From: Mycobacterium parmense
GTDB lineage: Bacteria > Actinomycetota > Actinomycetes > Mycobacteriales > Mycobacteriaceae
Direction: 5' to 3'
Length of the DNA stretch: 64,000 bases
Assembly: GCF_010730575.1 (NCBI RefSeq)
Contig: NZ_AP022614.1
Span: forward strand, 2,542,001 to 2,606,000
Under the pieces are notes generated by a model. That model was not told the origin of the DNA. It worked only from the letters and a program-made list of their open reading frames with translations, and did no database searches. This document shows positions 38,921 to 49,936 of the stretch, piece by piece. A program made the position numbers and the translations under genes. Every line of letters begins with the position of its first letter. The first letter of the stretch is position 1.

Positions 38921-40030
38921 CTAACGCAGGCCCACCCCGCGCGCCAGCGCCGTGTCGACCATCGTCGACAGCAGCGTGGCGTAGTCGACGCCGCTGGCCG
39001 CCCACATCCGGGGATACATCGAGATCGTGGTGAAGCCCGGCATCGTGTTGATCTCGTTGATCACCGGGCCCTCCTCGGTGAGGAAGAAATCGACCCTCGC
39101 CAGGCCCTGGCAGTCGATGGCCTTGAACGCCCGGATCGCCAATTGGCGCACGGCGTCGGCGATGTGGTCGTCGACCTTCGCGGGCACATCCAATTCGGCT
39201 GCGTCGTCGAGGTATTTGGTCTCGAAGTCGTAGAACGAGTCCTCGCGCCCGCGCACCCCGGCCACGCGGATCTCGCCGACGGTGCTGGCCTCGACTGTGC
39301 CGTCCGGCATTTCGAGGACGCCGCACTCCAGCTCACGCCCGTTGATCGCCGCCTCGACGATCACCTTGGGATCGTGCCGGCGCGCTTGGGCCACCGCGGC
39401 GGGCAGCTGGTCCCAGCTCGCCACCCGGCTGACGCCGATCGACGAGCCGCCGCGGGCCGGCTTGACGAACACCGGCAGCCCCAGCCGTTCGCACTCCTCG
39501 GGGTGCAGGGTCCGCCGCGTGGGGCGCAGCACGGCGTGCGCCCCGACGGGCAGTCCCTCGGCGGCCAGCAGCTTCTTGGTGAACTCCTTGTCCATCCCGG
39601 CCGCGCTGGCCAGCACGCCGGCGCCCACGTAGGGCACGCCGGCGAGCTCGAGCAGGCCCTGAACCGTGCCGTCCTCGCCGTACGGACCGTGCAACACCGG
39701 GAACACCACGTCCACCGACGCCAGCACCTCGCCGGCCCCGGGCGCCAACGAGACCAGCTGGCCGCCGCGCCGAGGGTCCGCGGGCAGCGCCAGTTCGGCG
39801 CCGGATTCGGCGGTCACCTCGGGCAGTCGCCGATCGCTGATGGCCAGCGCGTCCGGATCGCCGTCGGTGAGCACCCACGACCCCTGCGGGGTGATGCCGA
39901 CCGCGACCACGTGGAACCGCCGGGGGTCGAGATTGCGCAGGATGCTGCCCGCGGACACGCACGAAATGGCGTGCTCGTTGCTGCGCCCGCCGAAGACGAC
40001 GGCCACACGCACCCGGTCGCTGGCGTTCAC
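38921..40030 (-). CDS. ddl: D-alanine--D-alanine ligase
   Basis: A 369-residue ATP-grasp ligase that makes the D-Ala-D-Ala dipeptide for peptidoglycan; target of D-cycloserine. [15 protein letters not shown] is the N-terminal signature, [16 protein letters not shown] follows, and [22 protein letters not shown] is the metal-binding C-terminal signature. GTG start at 40030. Its 3' end abuts the repeat array. The mycobacterial symbol is ddlA. Confidence 0.97.
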   Translation of the reverse strand: MNASDRVRVAVVFGGRSNEHAISCVSAGSILRNLDPRRFHVVAVGITPQGSWVLTDGDPDALAISDRRLPEVTAESGAELALPADPRRGGQLVSLAPGAGEVLASVDVVFPVLHGPYGEDGTVQGLLELAGVPYVGAGVLASAAGMDKEFTKKLLAAEGLPVGAHAVLRPTRRTLHPEECERLGLPVFVKPARGGSSIGVSRVASWDQLPAAVAQARRHDPKVIVEAAINGRELECGVLEMPDGTVEASTVGEIRVAGVRGREDSFYDFETKYLDDAAELDVPAKVDDHIADAVRQLAIRAFKAIDCQGLARVDFFLTEEGPVINEINTMPGFTTISMYPRMWAASGVDYATLLSTMVDTALARGVGLR

Positions 40031-40088
40031 AACCTCTAGAGGCTACCGGCCGCCCCGCGAGCATGCGTGTTTGCACGACGACACGCCG

Positions 40089-40129
40089 CCCGGCCCGTAC
40101 GCCCGCGCCCGCGCGGGGGCGCGGCCGGG
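40089..40129. terminator. GC-rich nested inverted repeat between gpsA and ddl
   Basis: cccggcc (40089-40095) pairs with ggccggg (40123-40129), enclosing a second inverted repeat built from gcgccc and gggcgc. It lies just after the gpsA stop codon. No U-run, as is common in mycobacteria. Confidence 0.4.
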
Positions 40130-40131
40130 CC

Positions 40132-41163
40132 TCACTCCGGCTTGGTGCGGCGGCCCAGCAACAACGTCATCGCCTCGTCCACCGACAGGCCCATGTGGCA
40201 CACCCGGTGCACGGCGTCGGTTAACGGCATCTCGACGTCGTAACTGGAGGCCAGTGCCAGGACCGACTCGCACGACGTCACGCCCTCGACCACGTGCCCG
40301 TCGCCGCTGTCGGGCGTGCCGTGCAGCACCGACTGGACGGTCGCGCCGCGGCCCAGCCGTTCGCCGAACGACCGGTTGCGCGAGCACGGCGACGTGCAGG
40401 TGGCCACCAGGTCACCCACGCCGGCCAGCCCGGCCAGCGTCGCGCCCTTGGCGCCGAGCGCAATTCCCAGCCGGATGATCTCGGCCAGACCGCGGGTGAT
40501 GATGGCCGCCGCCGTGTTCTCACCCAACCCGACGCCGGCCGCCATGCCACACGCGAGCGCGATGACGTTCTTGCACGCCCCGCCGATCTCGGTGCCGACG
40601 ACGTCGCTGTTGGTGTACGGGCGGAAGTATCCGGTGTTGAGCATGCGCTGCAGGGCGACGGCGCGGCCGGAGTCGCTGCACGCGACGACGGTGGCGGCCG
40701 GCTGCCCGAGCGCGATCTCGCTCGCCAGGTTCGGACCCGACACCACCGCCACCTGCGCGGGGTCGACACCGGTGACCGAGACGATCACCTGGCTCATCCG
40801 CATCAGCGTGCCCAGTTCGATCCCCTTGGCCAGGCTGACCAGCGTGGCGCCGTCGGTCAGCAGACCGGTCCAGGGCCCGAGGTTGGTGCGCAGCGTCTGC
40901 GCCGGCACGGCCAGCAGCACCGTCGTGACGCCGCTCAGCGCCTCACCGGCATCGGCGGTGGCGCGGACGCCGGGCGGCAACACGGTGCCGGGCAGGTAGT
41001 CGCGGTTGCAGCGGGTGGCGTTGATGCGCTCGGCGACCTCAGCCCGCCGGGCCCACAACCTGACCTCCGTCTCGGGGCCGCCGGCCTCGACGAGGACCTT
41101 GGCCAGCACGGAGCCCCATGCACCGGCGCCCATGACGGCGACGGCGTTAGATGTGCTGCCCAC
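40132..41163 (-). CDS. gpsA: Glycerol-3-phosphate dehydrogenase [NAD(P)+]
   Basis: A 343-residue enzyme that reduces dihydroxyacetone phosphate to sn-glycerol 3-phosphate for phospholipid synthesis. The NAD(P) loop is [39 protein letters not shown] and [19 protein letters not shown] are family motifs. The GTG at 41163 was chosen; the upstream open frame has no family similarity. A short insertion ([12 protein letters not shown]) near the C terminus differs from the M. tuberculosis gpdA2 protein as I recall it. Confidence 0.95.
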   Translation of the reverse strand: MGSTSNAVAVMGAGAWGSVLAKVLVEAGGPETEVRLWARRAEVAERINATRCNRDYLPGTVLPPGVRATADAGEALSGVTTVLLAVPAQTLRTNLGPWTGLLTDGATLVSLAKGIELGTLMRMSQVIVSVTGVDPAQVAVVSGPNLASEIALGQPAATVVACSDSGRAVALQRMLNTGYFRPYTNSDVVGTEIGGACKNVIALACGMAAGVGLGENTAAAIITRGLAEIIRLGIALGAKGATLAGLAGVGDLVATCTSPCSRNRSFGERLGRGATVQSVLHGTPDSGDGHVVEGVTSCESVLALASSYDVEMPLTDAVHRVCHMGLSVDEAMTLLLGRRTKPE

Positions 41164-41208
41164 GTTGCACCCCCGTCTCTTCGCCGACCTGCGGACGCTA
41201 CACCCTAG

Positions 41209-41925
<717 letters not shown>

Positions 41926-42015
41926 CGTCGGCCGCGCGCGGCAACCTGTCGCTCGGGTGAACGCCACACCAACGGCGAATGGATGTCCGCAGAGCGCTGG
42001 CAGCACCGACGGGTG

Positions 42016-44205
42016 ATGAGCAATGATCGCAGGGTGACCGAAATCGAAGCTGAGGCGCGCCCCGACGAGAACATCTGGCAACCCGGCGAGTCGGCGGTGT
42101 CGGCGCCACCGGCCGCGACCACGGCCGCGGTCACCGACCTGCCCGAAGACCGTTACCTCAACCGCGAATTGAGTTGGCTGGATTTCAACGCGCGGGTCCT
42201 CGCGCTGGCCGCCGACAACTCCCTGCCCCTGCTGGAGCGGGCCAAGTTCTTGGCGATCTTCGCCTCCAACCTCGACGAGTTCTACATGGTGCGGGTGGCC
42301 GGCCTCAAGCGGCGCGACGAGATGGGGCTCTCGGTGCGCTCGGCCGACGGTCTGACGCCGCGCGAGCAGCTGGCCCGCATCGGCGAGCAGACGCAGCGGA
42401 TCGCGACCCGGCACGCGCGGGTGTTCCTCGACTCGGTGCGCCCGGCGCTCGCGGAGGAGGGCATCCACATCGTCACCTGGGCCGACCTGAACGAGGCCGA
42501 GCGCGACGAACTGTCCACGTATTTCACCGAACAGGTGTTCCCCGTCCTGACCCCGCTGGCCGTGGACCCGGCGCACCCGTTCCCGTTCGTCAGTGGGCTG
42601 AGCCTGAACCTGGCGGTCATGGTGCGCCAGCCCGATGACGGCGGCCACCACTTCGCCAGGGTCAAGGTGCCCAACAACGTCGACCGCTTCGTCGAACTGA
42701 GCGGCCCCCGCGACGCCGACGACGGCGAGGGCCCCGGCATCGTGCGCTACCTGCCGATGGAGGAGCTCATCGCGGCGTTCTTGCCGGTGCTGTTCCCGGG
42801 CATGGAGATCGTTCAGCATCACACATTCCGCATCACCCGCAACGCCGACTACGAGGTCGAGGAGGACCGCGACGAGGACCTGCTGCAGGCGCTCGAAAGG
42901 GAGTTGGCCCGCAGGCGTTTCGGTTCGCCGGTGCGGCTCGAGATCGCCGACGACATGACCGAGAGCATGCTCGAGCTGCTGCTGCGTGAACTCGACGTGC
43001 ACCCCGGTGACGTGATCGAGGTGCCGGGGCTGCTCGACCTTTCGTCGCTGTGGCAGATCTACGGGATAGACCGGCCCGCGCTCAAGGATCGGGCGTTCGT
43101 GCCCGCCACGAGCCCCGCCTTCGTCGACCGCGAGACGCCCAGGAGCATCTTCGCGACGCTGCGCGAAGGCGATGTGCTGCTTCACCATCCATACGAGTCG
43201 TTCTCCACCAGCGTCCAGCGGTTCATCGAGCAGGCCGCCGCCGACCCGAACGTGCTCGCCATCAAACAGACGCTCTACCGCACCTCCGGCGACTCGCCGA
43301 TCGTGCGGGCCCTGATCGCCGCCGCCGAGGCAGGCAAGCAGGTGGTGGCAATGGTGGAGATCAAGGCGCGCTTCGACGAGCAGGCCAACATCCGTTGGGC
43401 ACGAACTCTGGAGCAGGCGGGCGTGCACGTGGTCTACGGGTACGTCGGGCTCAAGACGCACTGCAAGACCTGCCTCGTGGTGCGCCGCGAAGGGTCGAAC
43501 ATCCGTCGGTACTGCCACATCGGCACCGGCAACTACAACGGGAAGACGGCGCGACTCTACGAGGACGTCGGGCTGCTGACGGCATCGCCCGAGATCGGCG
43601 CCGACCTGACCGACCTGTTCAATTCGCTTACGGGATATTCGCGCAAGGTCTCCTACCGCAATCTTCTGGTCGCCCCCCACAGCATTCGCACCGGCATCAT
43701 CGAACGCGTCGAGCGCGAGATCGCCGCCCACCGCGAACACGGCGGGGGCCGCATCCGGATGAAGATGAACGCTCTGGTCGACGAGCAGGTGATCGACGCG
43801 CTCTACCGCGCGTCGCGGGCCGGCGTGGAAGTCGAGGTGGTGGTCCGCGGCATCTGCGCGCTGCGCCCCGGCGCCGACGGCTACTCCGAGAACATCTCGG
43901 TGCGTTCGATCCTCGGCCGCTTCCTGGAGCACTCGCGGATCATGCATTTCAACAAGATCAACGAATTCTGGATCGGCAGTGCCGACATGATGCACCGCAA
44001 CCTCGACCGCCGGGTGGAGGCACTGGTGCAGGTCAAGGATCCGCGGCTGACCTCCTATCTGGACGACCTGTTCGAATCCGCGCTCGATCCGTCCACCCGG
44101 TGCTGGGAACTCGGGCCCGACGGCCAGTGGACCGCGTCGCCGCAGGCGGGGCATTCGGTGCGCGACCACCAAGTATCGTTGATGGAGCGCCATCGCAGCC
44201 CCTGA
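42016..44205 (+). CDS. ppk: Polyphosphate kinase 1
   Basis: A 729-residue enzyme that polymerises the terminal phosphate of ATP into polyphosphate. [16 protein letters not shown] starts the N domain; the catalytic histidines lie in [19 protein letters not shown] and [17 protein letters not shown]...[10 protein letters not shown]. The ATG at 42016 corresponds to the family start MSNDR; an in-frame ATG at 41983 and the adjacent GTG at 42013 are alternatives and none has a strong Shine-Dalgarno sequence. It is 57-90 nt after fbiD on the same strand. Confidence 0.96.
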   Translation: MSNDRRVTEIEAEARPDENIWQPGESAVSAPPAATTAAVTDLPEDRYLNRELSWLDFNARVLALAADNSLPLLERAKFLAIFASNLDEFYMVRVAGLKRRDEMGLSVRSADGLTPREQLARIGEQTQRIATRHARVFLDSVRPALAEEGIHIVTWADLNEAERDELSTYFTEQVFPVLTPLAVDPAHPFPFVSGLSLNLAVMVRQPDDGGHHFARVKVPNNVDRFVELSGPRDADDGEGPGIVRYLPMEELIAAFLPVLFPGMEIVQHHTFRITRNADYEVEEDRDEDLLQALERELARRRFGSPVRLEIADDMTESMLELLLRELDVHPGDVIEVPGLLDLSSLWQIYGIDRPALKDRAFVPATSPAFVDRETPRSIFATLREGDVLLHHPYESFSTSVQRFIEQAAADPNVLAIKQTLYRTSGDSPIVRALIAAAEAGKQVVAMVEIKARFDEQANIRWARTLEQAGVHVVYGYVGLKTHCKTCLVVRREGSNIRRYCHIGTGNYNGKTARLYEDVGLLTASPEIGADLTDLFNSLTGYSRKVSYRNLLVAPHSIRTGIIERVEREIAAHREHGGGRIRMKMNALVDEQVIDALYRASRAGVEVEVVVRGICALRPGADGYSENISVRSILGRFLEHSRIMHFNKINEFWIGSADMMHRNLDRRVEALVQVKDPRLTSYLDDLFESALDPSTRCWELGPDGQWTASPQAGHSVRDHQVSLMERHRSP

Positions 44206-44287
44206 CCGCAGTCGGGTGAATCTCTCGGTTGTTTTCGGCCGCATCCAACCAGCGCGACCCTCACCGAATTGACCCGCAGGAGTTCAC

Positions 44288-45229
44288 GTGCCCTCTAAGA
44301 GCTCGTCCGCCCCTCGGCGTTCGGGAAGCCGGATCGTGTACGCCGCCGGTGCGGTGCTGTGGCGACCGACGGAATCGGACAACCCCGGCCTGGAGATCGC
44401 CGTCATCCACCGCCCCCGTTACGACGACTGGTCGCTGCCCAAGGGCAAGGTGGATCCCGGCGAGACGGCGGCCGTGGCCGCGGTGCGCGAGGTCTGGGAG
44501 GAGACCGGTCACCAGGCGACCCTTGGCCGGCGGCTCGACATGGTGAGCTATCCGATCGAGGCGGGCGTCAAGAAGGTGTACTACTGGGCGGCCCGCAGCA
44601 ACGGCGGGGATTTCGTCCCGGGAAACGAGGTCGACGAATTGGTGTGGCTCCCCCTCGCGGACGCCCTGCCGAAGCTCAGCTATGCGCACGATCGAACGAT
44701 GTTGCGCCACTTCATGAAACATCCGGCGGACACGCACACGGTGCTGGTGGTGCGGCACGGCACGGCCGGCCGCAAGTCACGCTTCTCCGGTGACGACTCC
44801 AAGCGACCGCTGGACAAGCGCGGACGCGCGCAGGCCGAAGCTCTGGTCCCGCAACTGTTGGCCTTCGGCGCGTCCGACGTCTACGCCGCCGACCGGCTCC
44901 GGTGTCACCAGACGGTGGAGCCGCTCGCCGAGGAACTGGGTGTGACGGTGCACAACGAGACCGCCCTCACCGAAGAGGCCTACGCGAAGAACCCCAAGCG
45001 CGCCCGCAACCGGATGCTGGACATCGCCGCGCAGGCCGGCACGCCGGTGGTCTGCTCGCAGGGCAAGGTGATACCGGACCTCATCGAGTGGTGGTGCGAG
45101 CGCGACGGTGTGCGCGCCGACAAGTCCCGCAACCACAAGGGCAGCACCTGGGTGTTGTCGCTGTCGGGCGGAAAGCTGGTGGCGGCCGACCACATCGGCG
45201 GCGCGCTCGCCGCCAACGTGCGGGCCTAG
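44288..45229 (+). CDS. mutT1: Nudix hydrolase MutT1 with histidine phosphatase domain
   Basis: A 313-residue two-domain protein that sanitises oxidised guanine nucleotides (8-oxo-dGTP and 8-oxo-GTP, and dinucleoside polyphosphates in the homologue). The Nudix box [20 protein letters not shown] is at about 53-72. The C-terminal histidine phosphatase domain starts at LVVRHGTAG but the second half is reduced, as in the M. tuberculosis protein. GTG start with AGGAG 6 nt upstream. It converges on hupB. Confidence 0.95.
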   Translation: MPSKSSSAPRRSGSRIVYAAGAVLWRPTESDNPGLEIAVIHRPRYDDWSLPKGKVDPGETAAVAAVREVWEETGHQATLGRRLDMVSYPIEAGVKKVYYWAARSNGGDFVPGNEVDELVWLPLADALPKLSYAHDRTMLRHFMKHPADTHTVLVVRHGTAGRKSRFSGDDSKRPLDKRGRAQAEALVPQLLAFGASDVYAADRLRCHQTVEPLAEELGVTVHNETALTEEAYAKNPKRARNRMLDIAAQAGTPVVCSQGKVIPDLIEWWCERDGVRADKSRNHKGSTWVLSLSGGKLVAADHIGGALAANVRA

Positions 45230-45235
45230 CACGCA

Positions 45236-45274
45236 GACACCCCCCGGGGGCGTCACTGCCGCCCGGAGGGTGAC
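45236..45274. terminator. Inverted repeats between convergent mutT1 and hupB
   Basis: gacacccccc/gggggcgtc (45236-45254) is almost self-complementary, and gtcac (45252-45256) pairs with gtgac (45270-45274) around a second GC stem. Position between two convergent stop codons suggests a bidirectional terminator; there is no U-run. Confidence 0.4.
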
Positions 45275-45298
45275 TGGTCTGAATCCTCCGCTGCTGCC

Positions 45299-45919
45299 TT
45301 ACTTACGGCCGCGACGCGTGGTCGTCGTCGTCTTCTTGGCGGGAGTCTTCTTGGCCGGGGCCTTGGTCGCGGCCTTCTTGACCGGAGCCTTGGTCGCGGC
45401 CTTCTTGACCGGAGCCTTGGTCGCGGCCTTCTTCACCGGAGCCTTGGTCGCGGCCTTCTTCACCGGAGCCTTGGTCGCGGCCTTCTTGACCGGAGCCTTG
45501 GTCGCGGCCTTCTTCACCGGGGCCTTGGTCGCCGTCTTCTTCGCCACGGTCTTCTTGGCGGGAGCCTTCTTGGCCGCGGTCTTCTTGGCCGCGCCTGCAA
45601 CAACACCACGCTTCACGGCGGGTCCTTCCGACGGGAGGCGCTGCGCGCCAGAGACAACCGCTTTGAATTGGGCACCGGGACGGAACGCCGGGACCGAGGT
45701 CGGCTTCACCTTCACCGTCTCGCCGGTACGCGGATTGCGAGCCACGCGAGCCGCGCGACGCCGCTGTTCGAATACCCCGAATCCGGTGATGGTTACGCTG
45801 TCGCCCTTGTGCACCGCACGCACAATGGTGTCGACGACATTCTCGACGGCGGCGGTCGCCTGCCGACGGTCCGAGCCCAATTTCTGTGTGAGCACGTCAA
45901 TGAGCTCTGCTTTGTTCAT
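45299..45919 (-). CDS. hupB: DNA-binding protein HU with histone-like C-terminal tail
   Basis: A 206-residue mycobacterial HU. The first 90 residues are the HU fold ([41 protein letters not shown]). The tail is lysine/alanine-rich: six perfect APVKKAATK units encoded by 27-bp tandem repeats, flanked by PAKK variants, ending [10 protein letters not shown]. It organises the nucleoid. The 212 bases upstream, to leuD, are less GC-rich than the neighbourhood and should hold the promoter; no clear boxes were picked. Confidence 0.97.
   Translation of the reverse strand: MNKAELIDVLTQKLGSDRRQATAAVENVVDTIVRAVHKGDSVTITGFGVFEQRRRAARVARNPRTGETVKVKPTSVPAFRPGAQFKAVVSGAQRLPSEGPAVKRGVVAGAAKKTAAKKAPAKKTVAKKTATKAPVKKAATKAPVKKAATKAPVKKAATKAPVKKAATKAPVKKAATKAPVKKAATKAPAKKTPAKKTTTTTRRGRK
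45361..45522. repeat. Six 27-bp tandem repeats inside hupB
   Basis: Units begin at 45361, 45388, 45415, 45442, 45469 and 45496, each of the form ccttggtcgcggccttctt followed by gaccggag or caccggag. They encode the nonapeptide units of the HU tail. The near identity at the DNA level makes the region prone to slippage, so tail length may vary between strains. Confidence 0.92.
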
Positions 45920-46131
45920 CCAATCCCTCCAAGCTAGTGGTCCTCGTTTCGGAACCGTCTAGTGGACACGGTAAACCCTCACCTGGCAAATTTCCAAGAG
46001 CCACGCGCAATTTCAGGGCCCGGCGATCGGCATTTTCGCAATCCGGTTGCCGCCCTTGACCGGTGGCGCGAGCCCGAAATGGACTCGGTTTACTTAGATG
46101 AGCGAGAAGAAATTCCGGCCCCGGCGGCCAT

Positions 46132-46728
46132 TCACGACAACGGCAGAGTCCGCGGTTTCCACGCCGGATAGGCCGCCTCGAAAGACTCGATCTCGGGGAG
46201 TTTCCGCAGCGTAAGGCCTATATCGTCGAGCCCTTCGAGCAGGCGCCAGGCGGTGTGGTCGTCAATCTTGAACGGCAGCACCACCGTTCCGGCGGTGATA
46301 TTTCGATCCTGAAGATTGGCAGTGATTTTAAGACCCGGGCTTTGCTCGATCAGCTTCCAGAGAAGTTCCACACCGTCTTGGGCGACTTCGGCCGCCAGCA
46401 GGCCCGCCTTGCCGGCATTGCCGCGGAAAATGTCACCGAATCGAGACGAGATCACCACCCGGAACCCGTAGTCCATGAGCGCCCACACGGCGTGCTCGCG
46501 CGACGAGCCGGTCCCGAAGTCGGATCCGGCGACCAGAACCGAACCCCGGTCAAAAGGGCTGAGGTTCAGCACGAACGAAGGGTCGGACCGCCAGCTTGCG
46601 AACAATCCGTCCTCGAATCCGGTTCGGGTCACGCGCTTCAAGAACTCCGCGGGAATGATCTGATCGGTATCCACATTGGAGCGCCGCAGCGGCACGCCGA
46701 TGCCGGTGTGAGTGTGAAATGCCTCCAT
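46132..46728 (-). CDS. leuD: 3-isopropylmalate dehydratase small subunit
   Basis: A 198-residue subunit of isopropylmalate isomerase (leucine synthesis). [16 protein letters not shown] and [26 protein letters not shown] are the family signatures. ATG start. It follows leuC by 22 nt and forms a complex with it. Confidence 0.97.
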   Translation of the reverse strand: MEAFHTHTGIGVPLRRSNVDTDQIIPAEFLKRVTRTGFEDGLFASWRSDPSFVLNLSPFDRGSVLVAGSDFGTGSSREHAVWALMDYGFRVVISSRFGDIFRGNAGKAGLLAAEVAQDGVELLWKLIEQSPGLKITANLQDRNITAGTVVLPFKIDDHTAWRLLEGLDDIGLTLRKLPEIESFEAAYPAWKPRTLPLS

Positions 46729-46750
46729 GGCCGTCCTCTTCTTTCGTTGG

Positions 46751-48199
46751 TCAGTTCAAGTCCGCCGGGGCGGAAAGGGTGCCGCGTACCGCCGTCGCCG
46801 CGGCGACGGACGGAGAGACCAGGTGGGTGCGGCCGCCTTTGCCCTGGCGCCCTTCGAAGTTGCGGTTCGAGGTCGCCGCGCAGCGCTCGCCCGGTGCGAG
46901 CTGGTCGGGGTTCATGCCGAGGCACATCGAGCAGCCCGCCTGCCGCCACTCGGCGCCCGCGGCCGTGAAAATCTCGCCGAGCCCTTCGGCTTCGGCCTGA
47001 GCGCGCACCCGCATCGAGCCCGGTACCAGCAGCATCCGCACTCCCGGAGCCACTTTGCGGCCCCGCAGCACGTCGGCGACCACCCGTAGGTCCTCGATGC
47101 GACCGTTGGTGCACGACCCGACGAACACGGCGTCGACCGCGATATCGCGCATCGGCGTACCCGGTCGAAGCCCCATGTAGGCCAACGCTTTCTCCGCCGC
47201 CTGGCGCTCGGCGTCGCCGGTCATCAGCTCGGGGTCGGGCACGTCCGCGGCCAGCGGCACACCCTGGCCGGGGTTCGTCCCCCACGTGACGAACGGGCTC
47301 AAGGACGCCGCATCCAGGTTGACCTCGGTGTCGAAGACCGCACCGGGGTCGGTGCGCAGCTGCTGCCAATACCGCATCGCCGCGTCCCACTGCTCGCCCG
47401 TGGGAGCGTGCGGACGCCCGCGCAGGAACTCGTAGGTGGTCTCGTCCGGGGCCACCATGCCCGCCCGGGCGCCGGCTTCGATGCTCATGTTGCAGACCGT
47501 CATGCGGCCCTCCATGGACAGCGATTCGATGGCGCTGCCGCGGTATTCGATCACGTGCCCCTGGCCGCCGCCGGTACCGATCCGGGCGATCAGCGCGAGG
47601 ATGATGTCCTTGGCCGTCACCCCGGCCGGCAATTCCCCGTCGACGTTGACCGCCATCGTCTTGAACGGCCGCAGCGGCAGGGTCTGCGTGGCCAGCACGT
47701 GTTCGACCTCCGAGGTGCCAATTCCCATGGCCAGGGCGCCGAATGCGCCGTGCGTGGATGTGTGACTGTCACCACAGACGACCGTCATTCCGGGCTGGGT
47801 GAGGCCCAACTGCGGCCCGACGACGTGCACGATGCCCTGCTCGAGGTGGCCCATCGGGTAGAGCCGCACGCCGAATTCCTCGCAATTGCGCCGCAACGTC
47901 TCGACCTGGGTGCGCGACACCGGGTCGGCGATCGGCTTGTCGATGTCGACGGTGGGCACGTTGTGATCCTCGGTGGCCAGCGTCAGATCCGGCCGCCGCA
48001 CCGGGCGTCCGGCGAGGCGCAGGCCGTCGAACGCCTGGGGGCTGGTGACCTCGTGCACCAGATGCAGGTCGATGTAGATCAGGTCGGGGGCGCCTCCTTG
48101 GTCAGAGCCGCCGCCGGACGCCACAACGTGGTCTTCCCAGACCTTTTCGGCCAGCGTCCGCGGTTTGTCGGCCCGGGCCGTCGCCGTGTCGGATTTCAT
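46751..48199 (-). CDS. leuC: 3-isopropylmalate dehydratase large subunit
   Basis: A 482-residue aconitase-family subunit that carries the [4Fe-4S] cluster. [32 protein letters not shown] and the cluster cysteines in [12 protein letters not shown] and [11 protein letters not shown] are visible. The ATG at 48199 has GAGGTGG upstream. A short glycine-rich insertion ([11 protein letters not shown]) near the N terminus is longer than in M. tuberculosis. Divergent from an IclR-family regulator. Confidence 0.97.
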   Translation of the reverse strand: MKSDTATARADKPRTLAEKVWEDHVVASGGGSDQGGAPDLIYIDLHLVHEVTSPQAFDGLRLAGRPVRRPDLTLATEDHNVPTVDIDKPIADPVSRTQVETLRRNCEEFGVRLYPMGHLEQGIVHVVGPQLGLTQPGMTVVCGDSHTSTHGAFGALAMGIGTSEVEHVLATQTLPLRPFKTMAVNVDGELPAGVTAKDIILALIARIGTGGGQGHVIEYRGSAIESLSMEGRMTVCNMSIEAGARAGMVAPDETTYEFLRGRPHAPTGEQWDAAMRYWQQLRTDPGAVFDTEVNLDAASLSPFVTWGTNPGQGVPLAADVPDPELMTGDAERQAAEKALAYMGLRPGTPMRDIAVDAVFVGSCTNGRIEDLRVVADVLRGRKVAPGVRMLLVPGSMRVRAQAEAEGLGEIFTAAGAEWRQAGCSMCLGMNPDQLAPGERCAATSNRNFEGRQGKGGRTHLVSPSVAAATAVRGTLSAPADLN

Positions 48200-48255
48200 C
48201 GCCACCTCGCCTCGCTCCATGTCGTTCGCGGCTCGCCGATCAGCGTGGGCTGTGC

Positions 48256-48270
48256 TCTCACATTGCGAGA
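48256..48270. promoter_or_regulatory. Palindromic operator candidate in the leuC / IclR divergent region
   Basis: tctcacattgcgaga is a 15-bp imperfect palindrome, and a further gtgagac half-site overlaps the regulator's start (48286 onward). The IclR-family regulator NdgR/LtbR of other actinobacteria binds such sites upstream of leuCD, so control of leuCD by the neighbouring regulator is likely. Confidence 0.55.
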
Positions 48271-48285
48271 CGCTAGTATCTCCTT

Positions 48286-48987
48286 GTGAGACAGCATAGC
48301 GGTATCGGCGTTCTGGACAAATCCGTGACGGTGCTGCACACCATCGCGGAATCCCCCTGCGGCCTGGCCGAACTGTGTGAGCGGACGGCGTTGCCCAGGG
48401 CCACCGCCTACCGGTTGGCGGCGGCCCTGGAAGTGCACAGGCTGCTGGCCCGCGACGACGAAGGGCGTTGGCGGCTGGGCCCTGCGGTCACCGAACTCGC
48501 CGCGCAGGTCAACGATCCGCTGCTGGCCGCGGCCGCGGCGGTGCTGCCGCCGCTGCGCGAGACCACCGGGGAGAGCGTGCAGCTGTACCGCCGCGAGGGC
48601 ACGTCCCGGGTCTGCGTGGCCGCCCTGGAACCCGCTGCGGGCCTTCGCGATACCGTGCCCGTCGGAGCGCGGCTACCGATGACCGCCGGGTCGGGGGCCA
48701 AAGTGCTGCTGGCCCACAGCGACTTGGCCACCCAGGAGGCCGTGCTGCCGGCGGCCGCGTTCACCGAGCGCACCTTGGCCGAGGTGCGGCGGCGCGGTTG
48801 GGCGCAGAGCGTGGCCGAGCGCGAGCCGGGGGTGGCGAGCGTGTCGGCCCCGGTGCGCGACGGCTGCGGCGTCGTCGTCGCCGCCATATCGGTGTCCGGG
48901 CCAGTCGACCGGATCGGCCGGCGTCCGGGAGTTCGCTGGGCCGCGGATCTTTTGGCCGCCGCCGAGGAAATCACCCGCCGGCTCTAG
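48286..48987 (+). CDS. IclR-family transcriptional regulator (LtbR/NdgR-like)
   Basis: A 233-residue regulator with an N-terminal winged helix ([23 protein letters not shown]) and the C-terminal IclR ligand-binding domain ([33 protein letters not shown]). GTG start at 48286; the length equals Rv2989. Homologues (NdgR in Streptomyces, LtbR in Corynebacterium) control leuCD, and this gene is divergent from leuC. Confidence 0.92.
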   Translation: MRQHSGIGVLDKSVTVLHTIAESPCGLAELCERTALPRATAYRLAAALEVHRLLARDDEGRWRLGPAVTELAAQVNDPLLAAAAAVLPPLRETTGESVQLYRREGTSRVCVAALEPAAGLRDTVPVGARLPMTAGSGAKVLLAHSDLATQEAVLPAAAFTERTLAEVRRRGWAQSVAEREPGVASVSAPVRDGCGVVVAAISVSGPVDRIGRRPGVRWAADLLAAAEEITRRL

Positions 48988-49062
48988 CTCGCGCGCGAGG
49001 CTCGGCGCCGCCCGCGCAGACTCGGGGCAAAGTTCGCGTGGACCACCTGAGAGACTGGCGCC

Positions 49063-49572
49063 ATGGGAACAAATCAGCGCGCGTCCATCGTCATGTCCGA
49101 GGAAGAGATCGCGGATTACGTCGTCAAAAGCCGCACCGGCACGCTGGCCACCGTCGGCCCCGACGGCCAGCCGCACCTGGTCGCCATGTGGTACGCCGTC
49201 GTCGACGGCGAGATCTGGCTCGAAACGAAGGCCAAGTCACAGAAGGCGGTCAACCTCCGGCGAGACGCGCGGGTGAGCTTTCTCATCGAGGACGGCGACA
49301 CCTACGACACGCTGCGCGGGGTCTCCTTCGAGGGCGTCGCGGAGATCGTCGACGACCCCGAGGTGGCACACCGGGTCGGCGTCAGCGTGTGGGAGCGCTA
49401 CACCGGCCCCTACACCGACGAGATGAAGCCGTTCGTGGATCAGATGATGAACAACCGGGTCTGCGTGCGCATCGTGGCCCGCCGCGCCCGCTCCTGGGAT
49501 CACCGCAAACTCGGCCTGCCCCCGATGCCGGTGGGCGGCACCACCGCACCGTCCGTGCAGACCGGCCGGTAG
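49063..49572 (+). CDS. Pyridoxamine 5'-phosphate oxidase-like, probable F420/FMN-binding protein (Rv2991-like)
   Basis: A 169-residue split-barrel protein. SRTGTLATVGPDGQPHLVAMWYAVVDGEIWLET and KSQKAVNLRRDARVSFLIEDG are typical of the PPOX class, whose mycobacterial members bind F420 or FMN. No substrate can be named. The ATG is preceded by GAGAGACTGG. It lies 75 nt after the IclR gene on the same strand; Rv2990c of M. tuberculosis is absent here. Confidence 0.85.
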   Translation: MGTNQRASIVMSEEEIADYVVKSRTGTLATVGPDGQPHLVAMWYAVVDGEIWLETKAKSQKAVNLRRDARVSFLIEDGDTYDTLRGVSFEGVAEIVDDPEVAHRVGVSVWERYTGPYTDEMKPFVDQMMNNRVCVRIVARRARSWDHRKLGLPPMPVGGTTAPSVQTGR

Positions 49573-49579
49573 ATACTTG

Positions 49580-49652
49580 TAGCCCCGATGGGATTCGAAC
49601 CCACGCTACCGCCGTGAGAGGGCGGCGTCCTAGGCCGCTAGACGACGGGGCC
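49580..49652 (-). tRNA. tRNA-Glu (anticodon CTC)
   Basis: A full cloverleaf is visible on the minus strand: acceptor ggccccg/cggggct, anticodon stem ccgcc/ggcgg around loop CTCTCAC (anticodon CTC), T-arm with GTTCGAATCC and discriminator A. The 3' CCA is not encoded. It lies 72 bp from tRNA-Gln and close to gltX, which charges tRNA-Glu. Confidence 0.96.
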
Positions 49653-49724
49653 AGAACCGATCCGAGCTGTCAGCATAGCCCAACCCGGTGGGCCCACCTA
49701 ATCGCTTGGGGTGGAGCCGTTTTG

Positions 49725-49796
49725 CTGGGGTACCAGGACTCGAACCTAGAATGGCTGAACCAGAATCAGCTGTGTTGCCAATTACACCATACCCCA
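49725..49796 (-). tRNA. tRNA-Gln (anticodon CTG)
   Basis: Minus-strand cloverleaf with acceptor tggggta/tacccca, anticodon stem gctga/tcagc around loop TTCTGGT (anticodon CTG), T-arm GTTCGAGTCC and discriminator G. CCA is not encoded. Mycobacterial tRNA-Gln is charged through a Glu intermediate by the GatCAB amidotransferase, whose gatB is at the right end of the window. Confidence 0.96.
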
Positions 49797-49936
49797 TCGG
49801 CTGCCTTAAACCGCTGGTCAGCGGCCGTTTGCGGGTTGTCGACGCACCCCCGCGGACTGCCGTGCCAGCCGTTGCCGGGCCGACGTGCAGACTACCAAAG
49901 ACTCGCGTCGTAATCCGAACGCGTGGTCGGGGTCTG

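Noticed and set aside
45236..45254. Very GC-rich palindrome as a recombination or attachment site
   Set aside because: It lies between convergent stop codons, where a terminator is the simpler explanation, and there is no duplicate of it in the window.
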